DNA of 64,000 bases from Micromonospora purpureochromogenes (GTDB taxonomy: Bacteria; Actinomycetota; Actinomycetes; Mycobacteriales; Micromonosporaceae), in contig NZ_LT607410.1 of the NCBI RefSeq assembly GCF_900091515.1, forward strand, positions 3,038,001-3,102,000. Direction: 5' to 3'. The notes under the pieces are model-generated. The model saw only the letters and a list, made by a program, of their open reading frames with translations. It made no database searches and was not told the DNA's origin. Of this stretch, positions 24,468 through 33,625 are shown in pieces (within the stretch, counting starts at the first letter, position 1; each line of letters starts with the position of its first letter). A program made the position numbers and the translations under genes.

Positions 24468-26504
24468 TCACCAGGTGGACGGCGGGGGCGGCGTCACGAC
24501 CGGCGGCCGGTCGTCGCAGGTGATCGTGTTGGGCAGCAGCCATGGGGCGAGCCACCCGCCGTCGTTGCCGCCGAGGTCGGTCAGACTGAACTCGGATCCG
24601 GCGGGGGTGAAGTGGAAGGAGCCGCAGTTGTTGACGCCGACCACACCCACGTGGCGCGCGTCGACGTTCGCGAACGAGGCGGAGCCCGCCGTGCGGGCGC
24701 TCACCACGGACGTCCCGGCGCCGTCGACCCGGACGTCGCGGAAGTGCACGTTCGTGATCGCGTACCGGTCCTTCACCGGCCAGTCGCTGACCAGCATGAC
24801 CGCGTTGTAGGTGTTGTCCAGGTAGTGGTCGCCGACCACCTGGATGTCGGCGTCGATGCTGCGGTCCAGAGCGTAGAACCAGATGGCGCCGAGGCCGATG
24901 TTCCAGTTCAGCTCGTAGGTGCCGGCCCGGGCGGTGGTGTTCTCCGTGATCCACAGGTGCCCGGTGAACGGCTCGGCGCCGAACCGGGAGCCGACCTGGA
25001 TCGCGCTGCCCTCGCGCACCGGGTCGGCGACCAGGTTGCGCGAGACGGTGTTGTCCGTGCCGCCGTACACGGCGATGCCGTTGGCCAGGACCGGCGACTG
25101 CACGGTGTTGCGGTCGATGATGTTGCCCGCGTTGCCGGTCTCCTCCGACCACATGGCGAGGCCGTCGTCGCCGCTGTTGCGGACGAAGTTGTTGCGCACC
25201 ACGGAGTTGGTGACGCCGGTGTGGAAGTTCAGGCCGTCGGCGATCTGGTCGACGATGACGTTGTTCGTGACCCGCAGGTCGGTCATCGGCCCGTCGAACC
25301 AGAGTCCCACCTTGGTGTGGTGCAGGTAGAGGCCGTCGACGCTGGAGTGGCTCAGCGCGCCACCGACGCCGTTGACCTGGTCGGTGTCGATGCGCTCGCG
25401 GACGTCGCCCTCGATCGCGAAGCCGGACAGGTGGACGTTGCGGCTGCCGCCCGCCGACGCGGGCCGGCCGTAGAAGCCGACCCCGGTGTGCACCGAGCCG
25501 TCCGGGGCCGGGGTGTCGAGCGCGACCTCGCGTCCCTTGACGATCGTGTGCCAGTTGCCGGCGCCCTCGATGGTGACCTCGTCGACGATGACGTGGCGGT
25601 TCACCCGGTAGGTCCCCGGCGGCAGGTAGACCTTCAGTTTGGTGCGCCGGGCGAAGGCGATCGCCCGGTCGAAGGCGCCGGCCGAGTCGCGGCGGCCGGT
25701 CGGGTCCGCGCCGAACGCCAGCACGTTCGCCGCGACCGGCACGACCCGCGGCGGGGCGACCAGCTCCGAGTCGAGCAGGTCGATGACCGTCCACGGCGCG
25801 ACGCTGCCCGCCGGGACCGCGAGCCGCAGCACGCTGCCCGCCGGGTACGTCGGGCCGAGCAGCATCCGCTGCTCGTCGTAGAAGTGATGCGGGCGGAACG
25901 GCCTGGTGATCGTCGGGGTGGGCGTGGTGGCCGCGGGGACGCAGGAGCATTCGGTGATCCACCAGTCCGGGTGCAGCAGGCCGGCGGTGGGGTCGTTGGA
26001 GAACGGGTACTGGTTGTAGAGCCAGGCGTACTGCGAGGTGAGCATCATGGTCCGGGCGGGTCGGCGACCGACCGAGACCGCCAGCGGCGCGGTGATGCCG
26101 CCGCCGGTGGGCGCGTCCGGGATGCTGTAGCGCACGGTGATGGCGTTGGTCGCGGCCGGCAGCGTGAACTCGACGAACTGGCCGGGCGCCAGGCTCACCG
26201 CCCGGCGACCGGAGGCTTCCGACGCCAGGGTGTACGCCGTGCGCCCCGGGCCGATCAGCGTGCCGTTCGTGGTGGCGTGCTCCGCCTCCTGCTCCAGGAA
26301 ACCGACGTCGGCACCCCGGCCCGCGACGAGCGACGGGTCGAGAGCGGCCCGGGTGACCACCGGGGGCGCGGCCGGGACGGCCTCGGCCCGGGCCGCCCCG
26401 GCCCCACCGGTCACCGTGGCCGCCATGACCGCCGCCACGGCCGCCGCCCCGACGGTACGCCGGCGCGCCGGTCCGCCCGGCCGTCCTGTGCTGGTTCGAG
26501 ACAT
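24468..26504 (-). CDS. Secreted GH87-type alpha-1,3-glucanase / mycodextranase
   Basis: A 678-residue secreted protein. A twin-Arg-containing signal region is followed by AAVAAVMAATVTGGAGAARA, then an N-terminal beta-sandwich (EQEAEHATTNGTLIGPG) and a right-handed beta-helix built from N-x-V/I repeats. DGLNFH and SGDDGLAMW carry Asp423, Asp446 and Asp447, whose spacing (23, 1) matches the three catalytic aspartates I remember for structurally known GH87 alpha-1,3-glucanases. It should cut alpha-1,3-glucan (fungal wall glucan or mutan). It lacks the C-terminal discoidin/CBM modules often seen. It diverges from the LacI gene of the uptake operon, which supports a scavenging role. Confidence 0.82.
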   Translation of the reverse strand: MSRTSTGRPGGPARRRTVGAAAVAAVMAATVTGGAGAARAEAVPAAPPVVTRAALDPSLVAGRGADVGFLEQEAEHATTNGTLIGPGRTAYTLASEASGRRAVSLAPGQFVEFTLPAATNAITVRYSIPDAPTGGGITAPLAVSVGRRPARTMMLTSQYAWLYNQYPFSNDPTAGLLHPDWWITECSCVPAATTPTPTITRPFRPHHFYDEQRMLLGPTYPAGSVLRLAVPAGSVAPWTVIDLLDSELVAPPRVVPVAANVLAFGADPTGRRDSAGAFDRAIAFARRTKLKVYLPPGTYRVNRHVIVDEVTIEGAGNWHTIVKGREVALDTPAPDGSVHTGVGFYGRPASAGGSRNVHLSGFAIEGDVRERIDTDQVNGVGGALSHSSVDGLYLHHTKVGLWFDGPMTDLRVTNNVIVDQIADGLNFHTGVTNSVVRNNFVRNSGDDGLAMWSEETGNAGNIIDRNTVQSPVLANGIAVYGGTDNTVSRNLVADPVREGSAIQVGSRFGAEPFTGHLWITENTTARAGTYELNWNIGLGAIWFYALDRSIDADIQVVGDHYLDNTYNAVMLVSDWPVKDRYAITNVHFRDVRVDGAGTSVVSARTAGSASFANVDARHVGVVGVNNCGSFHFTPAGSEFSLTDLGGNDGGWLAPWLLPNTITCDDRPPVVTPPPPSTW

Positions 26505-26743
26505 CCCGTGATCCGTTCTCCCGAGGACCCGACGACCGTCATCGACGCCGCGCGCAGCCCCCGTCGTGCCGCGGTGGATGTCAGAAGCGAGGCGAGTTGG
26601 TTGTGGTGATGTTATTTCTACAACCTGTCAATATTCAAGCAGGTGTTTGTGCAGTAATTGCAGAGCCCGCTTGCCTGTCTCCGGGCGGCTTCGCGCCGGG
26701 CCTGCCCGGCGCCCAGGCATGAAGCTGCCGCGTCGTCGACTTC

Positions 26744-26758
26744 TGACGTGACACGTCA
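26744..26758. promoter_or_regulatory. Palindromic operator in the GH87-lacI intergenic region
   Basis: TGACGTGACACGTCA is a perfect odd palindrome with a central A, 46 bases upstream of the LacI start and ~240 from the GH87 start. It is the best candidate LacI-family operator for the divergent promoters. Confidence 0.55.
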
Positions 26759-26791
26759 ACGTGCAGTTCACTTCTTGCAGAGTGGGTGACG

Positions 26792-26803
26792 TATCATCGC
26801 GGC
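26792..26803 (+). promoter_or_regulatory. -10 element of a leaderless promoter (lacI-type gene)
   Basis: TATCAT at 26792-26797 lies six bases before the GTG at 26804. No Shine-Dalgarno sequence is present, so the message is probably leaderless. Confidence 0.5.
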
Positions 26804-27805
26804 GTGACGAAGCGACTGACCGAGGTGGCGAGGAAGGCCGGCGTCAGCGAGGCCACCGTCAGCCGGGTGCTCAACGGTCGTGGCGGCGTCTCCGAGTCGA
26901 CCCGGACCGCCGTGCTCACCGCCCTGGACGTGCTGGGCTACGAGCGGCCGACCAAGCTGCGGGGGGAGCGGGCCCGCCTGGTCGGGCTGGTGCTCCCGGA
27001 GTTGCAGAACCCGATCTTCCCGGCGCTGGCCGAGGTGGTGACCGGATCGCTCGCCCAACGGGGTTACACCCCCGCGCTCTGCGCCCGGACGATCGGCGGT
27101 GTGTCCGAGGCGGACTACGTCGAGATGCTCCTCGACCACCAGGTCTCCGGCGTCATCTTCGCCGGTGGCTCGTACGCGCTGGCCGACGCCTCGCACGAGC
27201 ACTACCGCCGGCTCACCGACCGTGGGCTGCCGGTGGTGCTGGTCAACGCCGGCGTCGACGCGCTGGACTTCCCCCGGGTGTCCACCGACGACGCGGTCGC
27301 GGTCGAGCAGGCGTACGGGCACCTGCGCTCGCTCGGACACGAGCGGATCGGCCTGGTGCTCGGCCCGGAGGGGCACGTGCCGTCCCGACGCAAGCTGGAC
27401 GCGATGGTCCAGGCCGCGAACTGGGGCGACGACCGGGAGTGCGTCGAGCGCTCCAGCTTCTCGATGGAGGGCGCCCGGGTCGCCGCGACCAAGCTCGTCG
27501 AGCGGGGCGTGACCGGCATCATCTGCGCCAGCGACGTGCTGGCCCTGGGCACCATCCGGGCCGCCCGGCGGCTGGGTCGGGCGGTGCCGACCGACGTGTC
27601 GGTGGTGGGCTTCGACGACTCCGCGTTCATGACCTGCACCGATCCGCCGCTGACCACGGTGCGGCAGCCGATCGAGACGATGGGCCAGGCCGCGGTGGAC
27701 CTGCTGGTCACCCAGATCGAGGGGGCCGGCGTGCTGCACGACGAGCTGCTGTTCGAGCCCGAACTGGTGGTACGCGGCTCCACCGCGCCCGCCCCCGGCC
27801 GCTGA
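26804..27805 (+). CDS. LacI-family transcriptional repressor
   Basis: A 333-residue regulator. The N-terminal LTEVARKAGVSEATVSRVLNG is the LacI helix-turn-helix and hinge. The periplasmic-binding-protein-like effector domain follows, with LVGLVLPELQNPIFPAL, VSGVIFAGGS, LGHERIGLVLGP, GIICASDVLALGTIRAARRLG and VSVVGFDDSAFM. It should sense a glucan-derived sugar and control the divergent GH87 gene and the downstream ABC transporter/glucosidase genes. The GTG at 26804 lacks a Shine-Dalgarno but is preceded by a -10 box, so it appears leaderless. A shorter track beginning further upstream would break the helix-turn-helix start. Confidence 0.92.
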   Translation: MTKRLTEVARKAGVSEATVSRVLNGRGGVSESTRTAVLTALDVLGYERPTKLRGERARLVGLVLPELQNPIFPALAEVVTGSLAQRGYTPALCARTIGGVSEADYVEMLLDHQVSGVIFAGGSYALADASHEHYRRLTDRGLPVVLVNAGVDALDFPRVSTDDAVAVEQAYGHLRSLGHERIGLVLGPEGHVPSRRKLDAMVQAANWGDDRECVERSSFSMEGARVAATKLVERGVTGIICASDVLALGTIRAARRLGRAVPTDVSVVGFDDSAFMTCTDPPLTTVRQPIETMGQAAVDLLVTQIEGAGVLHDELLFEPELVVRGSTAPAPGR

Positions 27806-28213
27806 GCCGGCTCCGCCCCGGTCGTCGGTCGGCCGCCGGCCACCGTTCCCGCCGCTGACCGTCCCGGCGGCCACTGACCGACGATCCGGCCACGAACTGC
27901 CGCGCCCCGAACGCTGCTCCCGGCCGTCGACCGCTGCTCGCGGTCGGCGGCCACTTCGTCGTTGCCGTGGACCAGTGCCGAGCAGCACCGGCCCGATCCA
28001 GTCGGTCCACTTTGTCCACCCGCCACGCTGACCAGGTTGGACGGGTCGGGCCATGGGTGCGGCGGTGGCCCGGACCCCGGAAGGTTCCGGCGCAGGCGAA
28101 CGGACCGGGTACGGGCTCCACAGCTGCGAACATCCCACGAACCGGTCGTCACCCGAACCTCTGTCAACATCTGCCACCCGGACGTCGTGTCCTTTCAGGC
28201 CGCGATCGAAACC

Positions 28214-28242
28214 TTGCTGGAATCAGTCGGCCTCGCTACAGT
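28214..28242 (+). promoter_or_regulatory. Housekeeping-type promoter of the sugar-uptake operon
   Basis: TTGCTG (28214-28219), a 17-base spacer and TACAGT (28237-28242) form a good sigma-70-like promoter about 140 bases upstream of the binding-protein gene. The rest of the 579-base gap (27806-28384) shows no gene. Confidence 0.6.
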
Positions 28243-28384
28243 GACTCCACTCACAGCTGGCCCCGACGTGGCTACCGGGGTCAGGTCACCCGATCGATGT
28301 AGATCACTGGCAGGGCAGCGCCGCGGTGCGATCACCGCAGGTCGGCGACGTCCTGAAGACACCCGTTTTCGAAGGGATGGACAG

Positions 28385-29764
28385 ATGTCCGTACCGCGGT
28401 ACCGGAAGGCTGCGGCGTTGGCGCTCGTGGCCGGCCTGGGCCTCAGCCTCACGGCGTGCTCCACGAAGAGCGACGACACGACGAGCGATGCCGGTGGCAA
28501 GGTCACCATCACCGTCGACTGCCAGCCGGTCGGCTCCCAGAAGGAGCTGCTGAAGAACTGGAACGACGATGTCGTCGAGTTCCAGCGGCAGAACCCGAAC
28601 ATCGTCATCAAGAGCGTCAGCGTCGGCGAGCAGTGCAACAACCCGCCCGACTTCACCGCCCGCCTCGCCGGCGGCACCGTGACCGACGTGTTCTACGGGT
28701 ACATGACCGATCTCCAGCAGGTGCTCGACTCCGGTCAGGCGATGGACATCACCCGGTACGCGACCAAGGACACGGTCCCGACCTGGGACAGCGTCGACCC
28801 GGCGCTGAAGGAGGTCTTCACCGACGGCGGCAAGCTCTACGCCGTCTCCGTGAAGAACTACTCGATGGGCCTGGTCTACAACAAGGTCCTGTTCCAGCAG
28901 GCGGGGCTCGACGTCAACAACCCGCCCAAGACCTGGGGCGAGGTCCGCGGCGCCGCCAGGAAGATCTCCGCGCTGGGCAACGGCATCGCCGGGTACGCGG
29001 AGTACAGCGCCGGCAACACCGGAGGCTGGCACTTCACCTCGCTGCTCTACGCGCAGGGCGGCCAGGTGCTGACCCCGGACGGCAAGAAGGCCGACTTCAA
29101 CAACGCGATGGGCAAGCAGGTTCTGCAGAACCTCAAGGACATGCGGTACGGCGACAACAGCATGGGTGCCCGCCAACTGCTCCAGTGGGGCGACCTGCTG
29201 ACCAACGCCGGCGCCGGGAAGGTCGGGATGTTCATCGGCGCGCCGGACGCCACCCAGGCGATCGTCAGCCAGTTCCAGGGCAAGTTCCAGGACTGGGCGA
29301 TGGGCCCGCTGCCCGGCCAGGACGGCCCGGCGAAGGCGACGCTCGGCGGTGGCGAGGGCTACTTCTTCAAGAAGGGCCTCTCCCCGGAGCAGGTGAAGGC
29401 CGGCCTGAAGTGGATCGCGTACCAGAAGCTGACGCCGGGCAAGGGCCAGTTCGACTACGTCCGGGCCAAGCCGCAGAACTACCCGGTGGGCCTGCCCCAG
29501 CCGCTGCTGTTCGCGAACGGCAGCGAGGCGCAGAAGCAGGAGCTCGAGCTGCGCAAGGCGAACGCGAACGTCGACACCACGAACTTCGCGATCTTCGAGG
29601 CGAACCCGGTGCCGATCAAGGGTGAGCCCCGCAACGCGCAGGCGATCTACGCGGTGCTCGACGCCGTGATGTCCGGGGTGCTGACGAACCCGAACGCGAA
29701 CATCGACGCGCTGCTCAGGACGGCCGACGACAAGGTCAACAAGCTGCTCGCCGCCGAGAGCTGA
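28385..29764 (+). CDS. Sugar ABC transporter substrate-binding lipoprotein
   Basis: A 459-residue extracellular binding protein. A basic start, a hydrophobic segment and the lipobox LTAC (Cys25) mark a lipoprotein anchored outside the membrane. The mature part has the two-lobed family-1 solute-binding fold: VTITVDCQ, VTDVFYGYMTDLQQVLDSGQ, YAVSVKNYSMGLVYNKVLFQ and PKTWGEVRGAARKI. The ATG at 28385 follows GGGATGGACAG, and the signal peptide begins at once, so longer in-frame starts are unlikely. It is the first gene of the transporter operon and, with the two permeases and the GH13 enzyme, points to uptake of malto- or nigero-oligosaccharides. Confidence 0.9.
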   Translation: MSVPRYRKAAALALVAGLGLSLTACSTKSDDTTSDAGGKVTITVDCQPVGSQKELLKNWNDDVVEFQRQNPNIVIKSVSVGEQCNNPPDFTARLAGGTVTDVFYGYMTDLQQVLDSGQAMDITRYATKDTVPTWDSVDPALKEVFTDGGKLYAVSVKNYSMGLVYNKVLFQQAGLDVNNPPKTWGEVRGAARKISALGNGIAGYAEYSAGNTGGWHFTSLLYAQGGQVLTPDGKKADFNNAMGKQVLQNLKDMRYGDNSMGARQLLQWGDLLTNAGAGKVGMFIGAPDATQAIVSQFQGKFQDWAMGPLPGQDGPAKATLGGGEGYFFKKGLSPEQVKAGLKWIAYQKLTPGKGQFDYVRAKPQNYPVGLPQPLLFANGSEAQKQELELRKANANVDTTNFAIFEANPVPIKGEPRNAQAIYAVLDAVMSGVLTNPNANIDALLRTADDKVNKLLAAES

Positions 29765-29773
29765 TCCGATCGG

Positions 29774-29799
29774 GTGGGGGCCGGCGCGCCGGCCCCCAC
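29774..29799 (+). terminator. Intercistronic hairpin after the binding-protein gene
   Basis: A perfect 26-base palindrome with GTGGGGGCCGGC as its first arm lies nine bases after the stop. It may lower read-through so that the binding protein is made in excess of the permeases. Confidence 0.6.
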
Positions 29800-29844
29800 A
29801 CCCTCCGCGCCGCACGTCGGCCGCTGACTCACGCAGGAGTTGCC

Positions 29845-30801
29845 TTGGCGATCACCACCGTCCCGGGGACCACGCGGGGAGCGGGTCGCCCCGCATCGCC
29901 GTACCCGGCCGGACCGCGGCGTACGAGCCTCGGCCGCAAGGTACGGGACAACCTCACCGGGCACACCTTCCTGATCGGCGCGGTGCTCTGCTTCGCCGTC
30001 TTCTCCTGGTACCCGATGATCCGCGGCATCGTCATGAGCTTCCAGCGCACCCGGCGCGGCGAGACCACCTGGGTGGGCTGGGACAACTACTCGCGCATCA
30101 TCGACGACCCCAGCTTCTGGACGGCCTGGAAGAACACCCTCTACTTCACGGTGCTCGCGCTCGTCCTCGGGTACGCGGTGCCGTTCTTCGTGGCGATCCT
30201 GCTCAACGAGTTCCGCCACGCCAAGGGGTACCTGCGGATCCTGGTCTACCTGCCGGTGATGCTGCCGCCGGCCTCCGCGCTGTTCCTCTTCAAGTTCTAC
30301 GCGTACGACCCCAGCGAGGCGGGACTCTTCAACGCGATCCTCACGGCGCTGCACCTGCCGACGTCGCAGTGGATGCAGTCACCCGACATGACGATGCCGG
30401 CGATGGTGCTCGCCTCGACCTGGATGAACATGGGCGGCGCGGTGCTGATCTATCTGGCGGCGCTGCAGAACATCCCCGGCGAACTCTACGAAGCCGCCGA
30501 GCTCGACGGCGCCGGGATCTGGCGGCGGATCGTTTACGTGACGATCCCGCAGACCCGGCTGATCCTCGCGCTCCTGGCGATGCTCCAGATCGTCGCCACG
30601 ATGCAGCTCTTCATCGAACCACTGATCCTCGCCAACGGCGCGGGCGCGGAGGACTCCGCGACCTCGGTGGCGTACCTCATCTACCAGCACGGGTTCTTCC
30701 AGAACGACCTCAACGGCGCCGCGGCGCTCGGCGTGATCATGCTCGTGGTGCTGGCCGGCTTCTCCGCCGCCTACCTGCGGCTGAGCGCGAAACAGGACTA
30801 G
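29845..30801 (+). CDS. Sugar ABC transporter permease (MalF/UgpA type)
   Basis: A 318-residue permease with six membrane spans. An N-terminal tail of ~40 residues precedes the first span (FLIGAVLCFAVFSWYPM). EAAELDGAGIWRRIVYVTIP is the EAA loop that contacts the ATPase. The TTG at 29845 is chosen because AGGAG lies six bases upstream; no ATG or GTG fits. It is followed 13 bases later by the partner permease. No ATPase gene is nearby, so a shared MsiK/MalK-type ATPase elsewhere in the genome is presumably used, as is usual in actinomycete sugar transporters. Confidence 0.9.
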   Translation: MAITTVPGTTRGAGRPASPYPAGPRRTSLGRKVRDNLTGHTFLIGAVLCFAVFSWYPMIRGIVMSFQRTRRGETTWVGWDNYSRIIDDPSFWTAWKNTLYFTVLALVLGYAVPFFVAILLNEFRHAKGYLRILVYLPVMLPPASALFLFKFYAYDPSEAGLFNAILTALHLPTSQWMQSPDMTMPAMVLASTWMNMGGAVLIYLAALQNIPGELYEAAELDGAGIWRRIVYVTIPQTRLILALLAMLQIVATMQLFIEPLILANGAGAEDSATSVAYLIYQHGFFQNDLNGAAALGVIMLVVLAGFSAAYLRLSAKQD

Positions 30802-30814
30802 GACGGGGCGAGCA

Positions 30815-31702
30815 ATGGCACAGGACTCCGGGACCCGGACCCTCATCTCTCCTGCCCAGCTCCGGCGGGGGCGCGGCAAGGTCGTCTACTGGACGCTGCT
30901 CGCCGTCGTCGTGGTGGGCTTCACGCTGATCTTCCTCGGGCCGCTCTACTGGATGGTCACCGGCGCGCTGAAATCCGGTCAGGAGATCGCGCAGACCCCG
31001 CCGTCGCTCTTCCCGGCCGATCCCGAGCTGCAGAACTACGCCGACGCGTGGACCAATCTGAACCTCGCCAAGCTGCTCTTCAACACCTTCTACTACGCCA
31101 TCGGCGCGCTGCTGTTCCAACTCGTCCTCGACACCGCCGCGGCGTACGCCCTGTCGAAGCTTCGACCCGTGTTCGGCAACATGATCCTCGGCCTGATGCT
31201 GGCGACGCTGATGATTCCGGCGATGGTCCTCATCGTCCCGCAGTACGTGACCGTGATCGACCTGCCGATCCTGCACCTCAACCTGCTCGATTCGCCATTC
31301 GCGATCTGGCTGCCCGCGGTCGCGAACGCGTTCAACATCTTCCTGCTGAAACGGTTCTTCGACTCGATCCCGGAGGAGCTGATGGCGGCGGCCCTCGTGG
31401 ACGGGGCGACGCCGCTGCGCACGCTGTGGTCGATCATCCTGCCGATGTCGCGCCCCATCCTCGGCGTGGTCTCGATCTTCGCAGTGACGGCGGTCTGGAA
31501 GGACTTCCTCTGGCCGAAGCTGGTGATGCCGTCGCCCGAGACCCGGACGGTCAGCGTCGGCATCTACGCCTTCTCGGGTGGTACGCCGATGAACGTGGTG
31601 ATCGCCGCGTCGGTCATCGCCGCGATCCCGACCGTCGTCGTCTTCCTGATCTTCCAGCGAAACATCATGTCCGGACTGACCACCGGCAGCCTCAAGGGCT
31701 AG
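30815..31702 (+). CDS. Sugar ABC transporter permease (MalG/UgpE type)
   Basis: A 295-residue permease with six spans (YWTLLAVVVVGFTLIFLGPL as the first). MAAALVDGATPLRTLWSIILP is the EAA loop for the ATPase. The family's extracytoplasmic loop after the first span, GALKSGQEIAQTPPSLFP, is present. It pairs with the preceding permease to form the channel. The ATG at 30815 has GGGGCGAG upstream. It is followed by the GH13 gene after 92 bases, probably in the same transcript. Confidence 0.9.
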   Translation: MAQDSGTRTLISPAQLRRGRGKVVYWTLLAVVVVGFTLIFLGPLYWMVTGALKSGQEIAQTPPSLFPADPELQNYADAWTNLNLAKLLFNTFYYAIGALLFQLVLDTAAAYALSKLRPVFGNMILGLMLATLMIPAMVLIVPQYVTVIDLPILHLNLLDSPFAIWLPAVANAFNIFLLKRFFDSIPEELMAAALVDGATPLRTLWSIILPMSRPILGVVSIFAVTAVWKDFLWPKLVMPSPETRTVSVGIYAFSGGTPMNVVIAASVIAAIPTVVVFLIFQRNIMSGLTTGSLKG

Positions 31703-31794
31703 CTCCGCGCCGACGCCGGGCAGGCAGCCGCTCGGCCGAACCAGAGTCAAATCCGGCGAACCCGCCGACGTACCGACGCAGAAAGCAGGTGCTC

Positions 31795-33465
31795 GTGTCC
31801 ACAGCAGACCAGGGTCCGTGGTGGCGTGGAGCCGTGATCTACCAGGTCTACCCGCGGAGCTTCGCCGACGGCAACGGCGACGGCATCGGCGACCTCGCCG
31901 GCATCCGGTCCCGGCTGGGCCACCTGTCCGCGCTCGGCGTCGACGCGATCTGGTTCAGCCCCTGGTACCCGTCCCCGATGGCCGACGCCGGCTACGACGT
32001 GGCCGACCACCGCGACATCGATCCGGTCTTCGGCACCCTGGCCGAAGCGGAGGCGCTGATCGCGGAGGCACACGCGCTCGGCACCCGGATCATCGTCGAC
32101 GTGGTGCCGAACCACTGCTCCGACGCGCACCCCTGGTTCCAGGCGGCGCTCGCCGGCGGTCCGGACGCGCCCGAGCGGGAGCTGTTCTGGTTCCGCCCCG
32201 GCCGGGGCCCGGACGGCGACCAGCGGCCCACCGACTGGGTCGGCGAGTTCGGCGGCGAGACCTGGACCCGGACCGTCGACCCGGACGGCACCCCCGGCGA
32301 CTGGTACCTGCACCTGTTCACCGCCGAGCAGCCGGACTTCAACTGGGACCACCCCCGGGTACGGGCGGAGTTCGAGGACATCCTGCGGTTCTGGTTCGAC
32401 CGGGGGGTGGACGGCATCCGGATCGACTCGGCGGGGTTGCTGGTCAAGGACGGGACGCTGCCCGAGGCCCTGGCGGGCCGGCCGCACCCGTTCCACGACC
32501 TCGACGGGGTGCACGAGATCTACCGCGCCTGGCGACGGATCGCCGACTCCTACCCAGGGGAGCGGGCGCTGATCGGCGAGGTGTGGCTGCCGGACCGGGA
32601 CCGGTTCGCCCACTACCTGCGCCCGGACGAGCTGCACTCGGCGTTCAACTTCGACTTCCTCGGCTGCGCCTGGGACGCGACCGCGCTGCGCCGCTGCGTC
32701 GACGAGACGCTCGCCGCGCACGCCCCGGTCGGCGCACCCGCCACCTGGGTGCTGTCCAACCACGACGTGACCCGCCACGTCACCCGCTACGGCCGGGCGG
32801 ACACCACGTTCAGCTTCGCCGGCAAGCGCGAAGGCGTCCCCACCGACCTGGAGCTGGGCACCCTCCGGGCCCGGGCGGCGGCGCTGCTCACCCTCGCCCT
32901 GCCCGGCGCGGTCTACGTCTACCAGGGCGAGGAACTGGGCCTGTGGGAGGTCGAGGACATTCCGCCCGCCCTGCGCCAGGACCCGATGTGGGAGCGCTCG
33001 GGTCACGGCCGGGACGGCTGCCGGGTCCCGCTGCCCTGGGCCGGCGACGCACCGCCGTTCGGGTTCAGCCCGGACGGCGCGACCCGGACGCCCTGGCTGC
33101 CCCAGCCGGCGGAGTGGAAGGACCGGACCGTCCGGGCGCAGACCGACGACCCGCACTCGATGCTGGAGCTGTACCGGGCGGCGATCGGCGTGCGGCGTAC
33201 CGAGGCGGACCCCGGTGACGGGACGCTGCGCTGGCTGCCGGCTCCCGACGGGGTGCTCGCCTTCGCCCGCGGCCCCGCCTTCGCCTGCCTGGTGAACCTC
33301 GGCACGACCCCGGTGCCGCTGCCCCCGCACGAGGCACGACTGCTCGCCAGCGCGCCGCTGGACGACGAGCTGCTGCCGCCGGACACCGCCGTCTGGCTGC
33401 GTACCCGGGAACGGCCGGGTACCCGGGAACGGCCGGCCGAACCCGGCGCCGCGCCGGCCTCCTGA
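31795..33465 (+). CDS. GH13 alpha-glucosidase (oligosaccharide hydrolase)
   Basis: A 556-residue intracellular GH13 enzyme. WWRGAVIYQVYPRSFADGNGDGIGD is the opening of the alpha-glucosidase/oligo-1,6-glucosidase subfamily, VDVVPNHCSD is conserved region I, GIRIDSAG carries the nucleophile Asp211, IGEVWL the acid/base Glu262 and LSNHDVTRH the third acid Asp324. The GTG at 31795 follows AAAGCAGG; it lacks a signal peptide, so it acts on imported oligosaccharides. Together with the ABC transporter and GH87 it completes a pathway from polymer to glucose. The last ~35 residues are a Pro/Arg-rich tail with a repeated TRERPGTRERPA unit. Confidence 0.9.
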   Translation: MSTADQGPWWRGAVIYQVYPRSFADGNGDGIGDLAGIRSRLGHLSALGVDAIWFSPWYPSPMADAGYDVADHRDIDPVFGTLAEAEALIAEAHALGTRIIVDVVPNHCSDAHPWFQAALAGGPDAPERELFWFRPGRGPDGDQRPTDWVGEFGGETWTRTVDPDGTPGDWYLHLFTAEQPDFNWDHPRVRAEFEDILRFWFDRGVDGIRIDSAGLLVKDGTLPEALAGRPHPFHDLDGVHEIYRAWRRIADSYPGERALIGEVWLPDRDRFAHYLRPDELHSAFNFDFLGCAWDATALRRCVDETLAAHAPVGAPATWVLSNHDVTRHVTRYGRADTTFSFAGKREGVPTDLELGTLRARAAALLTLALPGAVYVYQGEELGLWEVEDIPPALRQDPMWERSGHGRDGCRVPLPWAGDAPPFGFSPDGATRTPWLPQPAEWKDRTVRAQTDDPHSMLELYRAAIGVRRTEADPGDGTLRWLPAPDGVLAFARGPAFACLVNLGTTPVPLPPHEARLLASAPLDDELLPPDTAVWLRTRERPGTRERPAEPGAAPAS

Positions 33466-33473
33466 GCTGCCCC

Positions 33474-33507
33474 GGCGCCGGCCGGTCCGTCCCGACCGGC
33501 CGGCGCC
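33474..33507 (+). terminator. Terminator of the glucan operon
   Basis: A perfect 14-base stem (33474-33487 with 33494-33507) and six-base loop begin eight bases after the GH13 stop. A second, partial copy of the sequence (CGGCCGGTCCGTCCCGACC) follows. Confidence 0.75.
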
Positions 33508-33625
33508 ACCCCACGGCCGGTCCGTCCCGACCCGCCGCCACGTCGCCGGCCCCCCTCGCCGGCGCAACCGAACGGAGGTACCGCAGAGCGCAACGCCCGC
33601 CGGCAGCTGGGCGCCGCCCCATCGG

